Assembly: GCA_029938115.1 (NCBI GenBank)
Contig: JAPYOP010000029.1
Coordinates: 6,442 to 53,940 of the forward strand
Direction: 5' to 3'
DNA length: 47,499 nucleotides
Source of the DNA: Colwellia sp.
GTDB taxonomy: Bacteria; Pseudomonadota; Gammaproteobacteria; Enterobacterales; Alteromonadaceae
Positions 43,848-47,499 of this stretch are shown one piece after another. Under the pieces are notes generated by a model that saw nothing but the letters and a program-made list of their open reading frames with translations, was not told the origin of the DNA and did not search any database. Both the position numbers and the translations under genes were made by a program. Each line of letters begins with the position of its first letter. Position 1 is the stretch's first letter.

Positions 43848-43878
43848 GCAGAATAGAAGTTACTGACTTCTACTCTGC
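43848..43878 (+). terminator. Stem-loop after halogenase-like gene 1
   Basis: GCAGAATAGAAGT (43848-43860) pairs with ACTTCTACTCTGC (43866-43878), one mismatch, loop of five. The tail GTTTAC is only weakly T-rich, so efficiency is doubtful. The gene on the minus strand ends at 43968, so this may serve both. Confidence 0.6.
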
Positions 43879-43967
43879 GTTTACATGCATGAGTATATAA
43901 TGATGCAGGCATTCATTATCCCGAATTGAAATTCAGGCTGTTTAGTTACTACCTGCAGCAAAAAAAA

Positions 43968-45527
43968 CTAAATTTTCTGCAGTCCATACTGTTTAATTTT
44001 ATCAATCAACTCTCTATTACTGGGCAATGCCGATAAGTATTTTTTAGTCAGTTGCACGTTTTCACTAAAAAATTGATGGGCCATCTTTTCATCAACAAAC
44101 TTACGTGACAGTTGATTGTCTTGTGTTTCAAAGCCCATACCATAGAGCACATATTGCCAACTTGAAGAAGGAAAAACCTCTTCAACCTGATGAAAATCTT
44201 GCGGCCCTGGTGGTTGATGTTTCCATAAGGTCAATAACTCTTTTAGACTTTCAGGGATGGTTTCAGGGTTACAATTATCTCGCCAATAAGCAGAGTCGGT
44301 TCTTTTAGTTAAAATATAGTGCAGCTTTAAAAACTCTATAATACGCTGCCAACGGTAGAGGAATTGTTTATTATAACGTTTGGAGACTATGTCCATGGTT
44401 TCACGTGTTGCCGGCATTTCACGACTTATTTTAGCTGCCGCTAGCTCAACTAATACCAACGCTGAAGCTTCAAGTGGCTCTAAAAACCCCGAAGCCATGC
44501 CGATAGCAACACAGTTTTTATGCCAAAATTTTTCTCTATGCCCAGGATTAAAGCTTATTTTTCTTACCGTAAGCTTATCTGCTTCAGTTTTGCCAATAGA
44601 AGATTCAATATAAGCGCGTAACTCAATTTCAGCCTCTTTTTCATTAGTATGTGCGCTTGAGTAGGTATACCCTACCCCACGTCTTGAAGGTAGACCTATA
44701 TCCCAAATCCATCCTGAACTTTGAGCTGTTGAAATGGTATGAGATGCAATAGGGCTTTTTTCGTCAGGATAAGGTACTTGTACTGCCAAAGCCGTATCAT
44801 TAAATAAAATGTGCTTTTTACTAATAAAAGGCACGTTAAAATGCTTACCTAATAATATTGATGATAATCCTGAGCAGTCAATAAATAAATCACCTGCAAT
44901 GTCACCACTCTCTTTTGTTATCACTGAGGCAATATCACCATTGTCCGCGGAGTTTATTTCAATGACATGGTCAACAACATGCTTAACGCCTAGTTTATCA
45001 ATACAGTGTTTTCGCAAAAAATGACCTAGCTTAACCGCATCAAGATGATAAGCATAATTTGCTATACCGGCATACTCTGGTGTAGAAATAAGTTTAGGTG
45101 CTCGGCCTTGTTCACAAATATGCCCCTGATAACTGACGGCATCAGCAAATGAAATTTCACCTCGATGTTTTTGCCAAGGAAATACTAGGTCAGTTTTGGT
45201 ATAACCTTGTGGTAAAACTAACGGGTGGTAATAATAATCATCTTCAGCCCCCGTCACCCACTTGGCAAATTTAGCCCCTTGTTTAAATGAGGCTTCACAC
45301 TCTCTAAAAAGATCAGTTTCGTCTATACCAATTTTATCTAAAGTTTCTCGCATGGTTGGCCAAGTCCCCTCACCCACACCAACGGTATTAACTTCAGGCG
45401 ACTCTATTAATGTCACTTGCAAACCAGACTCAGACTTTGCATTATGCTCTGCGGCAATTACACCTGCGGTTAACCAACCGGCAGTGCCCCCGCCCAAAAT
45501 AACGATATTTTTAATGATATTACTCAT
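43968..45527 (-). CDS. Tryptophan-halogenase-like flavoprotein 2
   Basis: About 519 residues, same family as the gene to its left. FAD-binding GGGTAGW, GVGEGTWPTM, a Lys in ECEASFKQGAKFAKW, and SGFLEPLEASALVLVE are conserved. The WxWxIP signature is altered to WIWDIGL, so the prolyl position is lost, and activity may differ. I prefer the ATG at 45527 (MSNIIKNIVILGGG) because GGGGA precedes it; an ATG at 45539 adds four residues and lacks such a site. It is read toward halogenase 1 and has its own perfect LacI-type operator 147 bases upstream. A paralogous pair in one locus suggests two substrates or a heteromeric unit. Confidence 0.87.
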   Translation of the reverse strand: MSNIIKNIVILGGGTAGWLTAGVIAAEHNAKSESGLQVTLIESPEVNTVGVGEGTWPTMRETLDKIGIDETDLFRECEASFKQGAKFAKWVTGAEDDYYYHPLVLPQGYTKTDLVFPWQKHRGEISFADAVSYQGHICEQGRAPKLISTPEYAGIANYAYHLDAVKLGHFLRKHCIDKLGVKHVVDHVIEINSADNGDIASVITKESGDIAGDLFIDCSGLSSILLGKHFNVPFISKKHILFNDTALAVQVPYPDEKSPIASHTISTAQSSGWIWDIGLPSRRGVGYTYSSAHTNEKEAEIELRAYIESSIGKTEADKLTVRKISFNPGHREKFWHKNCVAIGMASGFLEPLEASALVLVELAAAKISREMPATRETMDIVSKRYNKQFLYRWQRIIEFLKLHYILTKRTDSAYWRDNCNPETIPESLKELLTLWKHQPPGPQDFHQVEEVFPSSSWQYVLYGMGFETQDNQLSRKFVDEKMAHQFFSENVQLTKKYLSALPSNRELIDKIKQYGLQKI

Positions 45528-45673
45528 AGATCCCCGCATAAAATATACTGGTCAATTTTGACATCTATAGTTCAGCTGTTTTGCACTATCCGATATTATG
45601 TTCATAATCCGAATAGATTTACACTAATTATGTTGTAACTTACTTCAGTGATCAAAAAAGCAGAAAACGCAAA

Positions 45674-45687
45674 TGTAAGCGCTTACA
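45674..45687. promoter_or_regulatory. LacI-type operator of halogenase-like gene 2
   Basis: Perfect copy of TGTAAGCGCTTACA, 147 bases upstream of the chosen ATG on the minus strand. It brings this gene under the same control as the transporter, receptor and GH1 genes. Confidence 0.85.
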
Positions 45688-45978
45688 CAGGTAGTAGTAA
45701 AAACCAATTATTTAAATTAAGCAAGACTTTTATTGATTAAGGTAGCTTGGTTAGAATAGTAAAATAATAAGTTGCTCTCTTTTCATAAACAATAAATCCT
45801 ACAAAAAGTAATGAGGTTAATACAAAATTAAAATTACTCTTTTGATATTTATTAATTGTCTGATTAAAATTTACAATTTTGTAAGTGTCAACTCTTATTG
45901 CCCTTATCAGCCACTCTATTTAAACACTTTTATTTCAATTAGTTAACAATGCCACCTGTTAAAAAAGAGTGAAAGTTG

Positions 45979-46007
45979 TTGACCTAGGTCTTAGAAAGCA
46001 CTAATCT
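45979..46007 (+). promoter_or_regulatory. Promoter of the GH1 beta-glucosidase gene
   Basis: TTGACC (45979-45984) and TAATCT (46002-46007) are spaced by 17 bases, with TTGTTGACCTA as in the receptor promoter. The operator follows four bases past the -10. Confidence 0.65.
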
Positions 46008-46010
46008 AAA

Positions 46011-46024
46011 TGTAAGCGCTTACA
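46011..46024. promoter_or_regulatory. LacI-type operator 1 of GH1
   Basis: Perfect copy of TGTAAGCGCTTACA overlapping the expected transcription start. Confidence 0.87.
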
Positions 46025-46065
46025 TTGATTGATTGGAACTATCAATGTTCTATAAGAAACACATT

Positions 46066-46079
46066 TGTAAGCGCTCCCA
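46066..46079. promoter_or_regulatory. LacI-type operator 2 of GH1 (degenerate)
   Basis: TGTAAGCGCTCCCA: the left half-site and core are intact, the right end is changed. It is exactly 55 bases downstream of operator 1. Confidence 0.6.
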
Positions 46080-46134
46080 AAAAATAATCTTAAAAAGTGA
46101 TTTTGAATAAATTTAAAGTGATAGGTAAATTTCA

Positions 46135-47499
<1,365 letters not shown>

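Larger units (their letters stand above)
45528..46134. promoter_or_regulatory. Divergent regulatory region between halogenase 2 and GH1
   Basis: A 607-base gap without a gene. It carries a perfect operator on the halogenase side (45674-45687) and the GH1 promoter with a perfect and a degenerate operator (45979-46079). No clear -35/-10 pair could be set for the halogenase side. The middle (45690-45960) is AT-rich, with nothing I can assign. Confidence 0.7.

Noticed and set aside
43885-43930. Possible second terminator or repeat (ATGCATGAGTATATAATGATGC)
   Set aside because: Only a shared 12-mer with the dsbA 3' flank and weak pairing; not enough for a feature by itself.

Overview
The window is AT-rich chromosomal DNA from a marine gammaproteobacterium. 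Gene content (srkA-dsbA pair, hybrid peroxiredoxin-glutaredoxin, DUF3630, hutF/hutG pair, TonB receptor-SapC-'tryptophan halogenase' cluster, YfiR-kinase fusion) and codon usage fit the Alteromonadales, most likely Colwellia/Thalassotalea (Colwelliaceae). This placement rests on gene content only. I found no tRNA, rRNA, CRISPR array, insertion sequence or prophage.

Region 1 (1-19 kb) is mostly housekeeping. It holds a VF530 protein, a Prx-Grx fusion divergent from a secreted AhpC/TSA protein, the end of the histidine pathway (HutG, HutF), CcoG, SrkA and DsbA. A propeller-TM-SHOCT fusion, a tandem-OB SSB-like protein, a YfiR-histidine kinase fusion, RarD, a hotdog thioesterase, RecQ, a small cytochrome c, DUF3630, a DUF523/TudS protein and an atypical GGDEF protein follow.

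Region 2 (19-30 kb) holds a DUF885 lipoprotein peptidase, a convergent promoter plus c-di-GMP-I (GEMM-I) riboswitch on the minus strand with no gene behind it, a TPR/degenerate-GGDEF membrane protein with a small membrane partner, TesB, a YbdG-type mechanosensitive channel, a YihG-type acyltransferase, and proBA. Several perfect or long inverted repeats lie between these genes.

Region 3 (30-47.5 kb) is a beta-glucoside/beta-glucan utilisation locus. A minus-strand operon reads: GPH sugar symporter, GH94 phosphorylase (probably cellobionic acid phosphorylase), gluconokinase, CBM9-like secreted protein, GH3 lipoprotein beta-glucosidase. Divergent from it is a TonB-dependent receptor, followed by SapC and a tryptophan-halogenase-like flavoprotein. 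A second halogenase-like gene and a GH1 beta-glucosidase diverge at the right end. Four perfect copies of one 14-bp LacI-type operator, plus two degenerate copies, sit in front of the four outward-facing units, so they probably form one regulon. The regulator gene is not in the window.

The proposed flow is: receptor moves oligosaccharide into the periplasm; the GH3 lipoprotein trims it; the GPH symporter imports disaccharide or aldonic disaccharide; GH1 hydrolyses beta-glucosides and GH94 phosphorolyses (cello)bionate to glucose 1-phosphate and gluconate; gluconokinase makes 6-phosphogluconate. The most notable items are the gene-less antisense riboswitch, the paired 55-bp two-operator promoter architecture, and the GH94-gluconokinase pairing.
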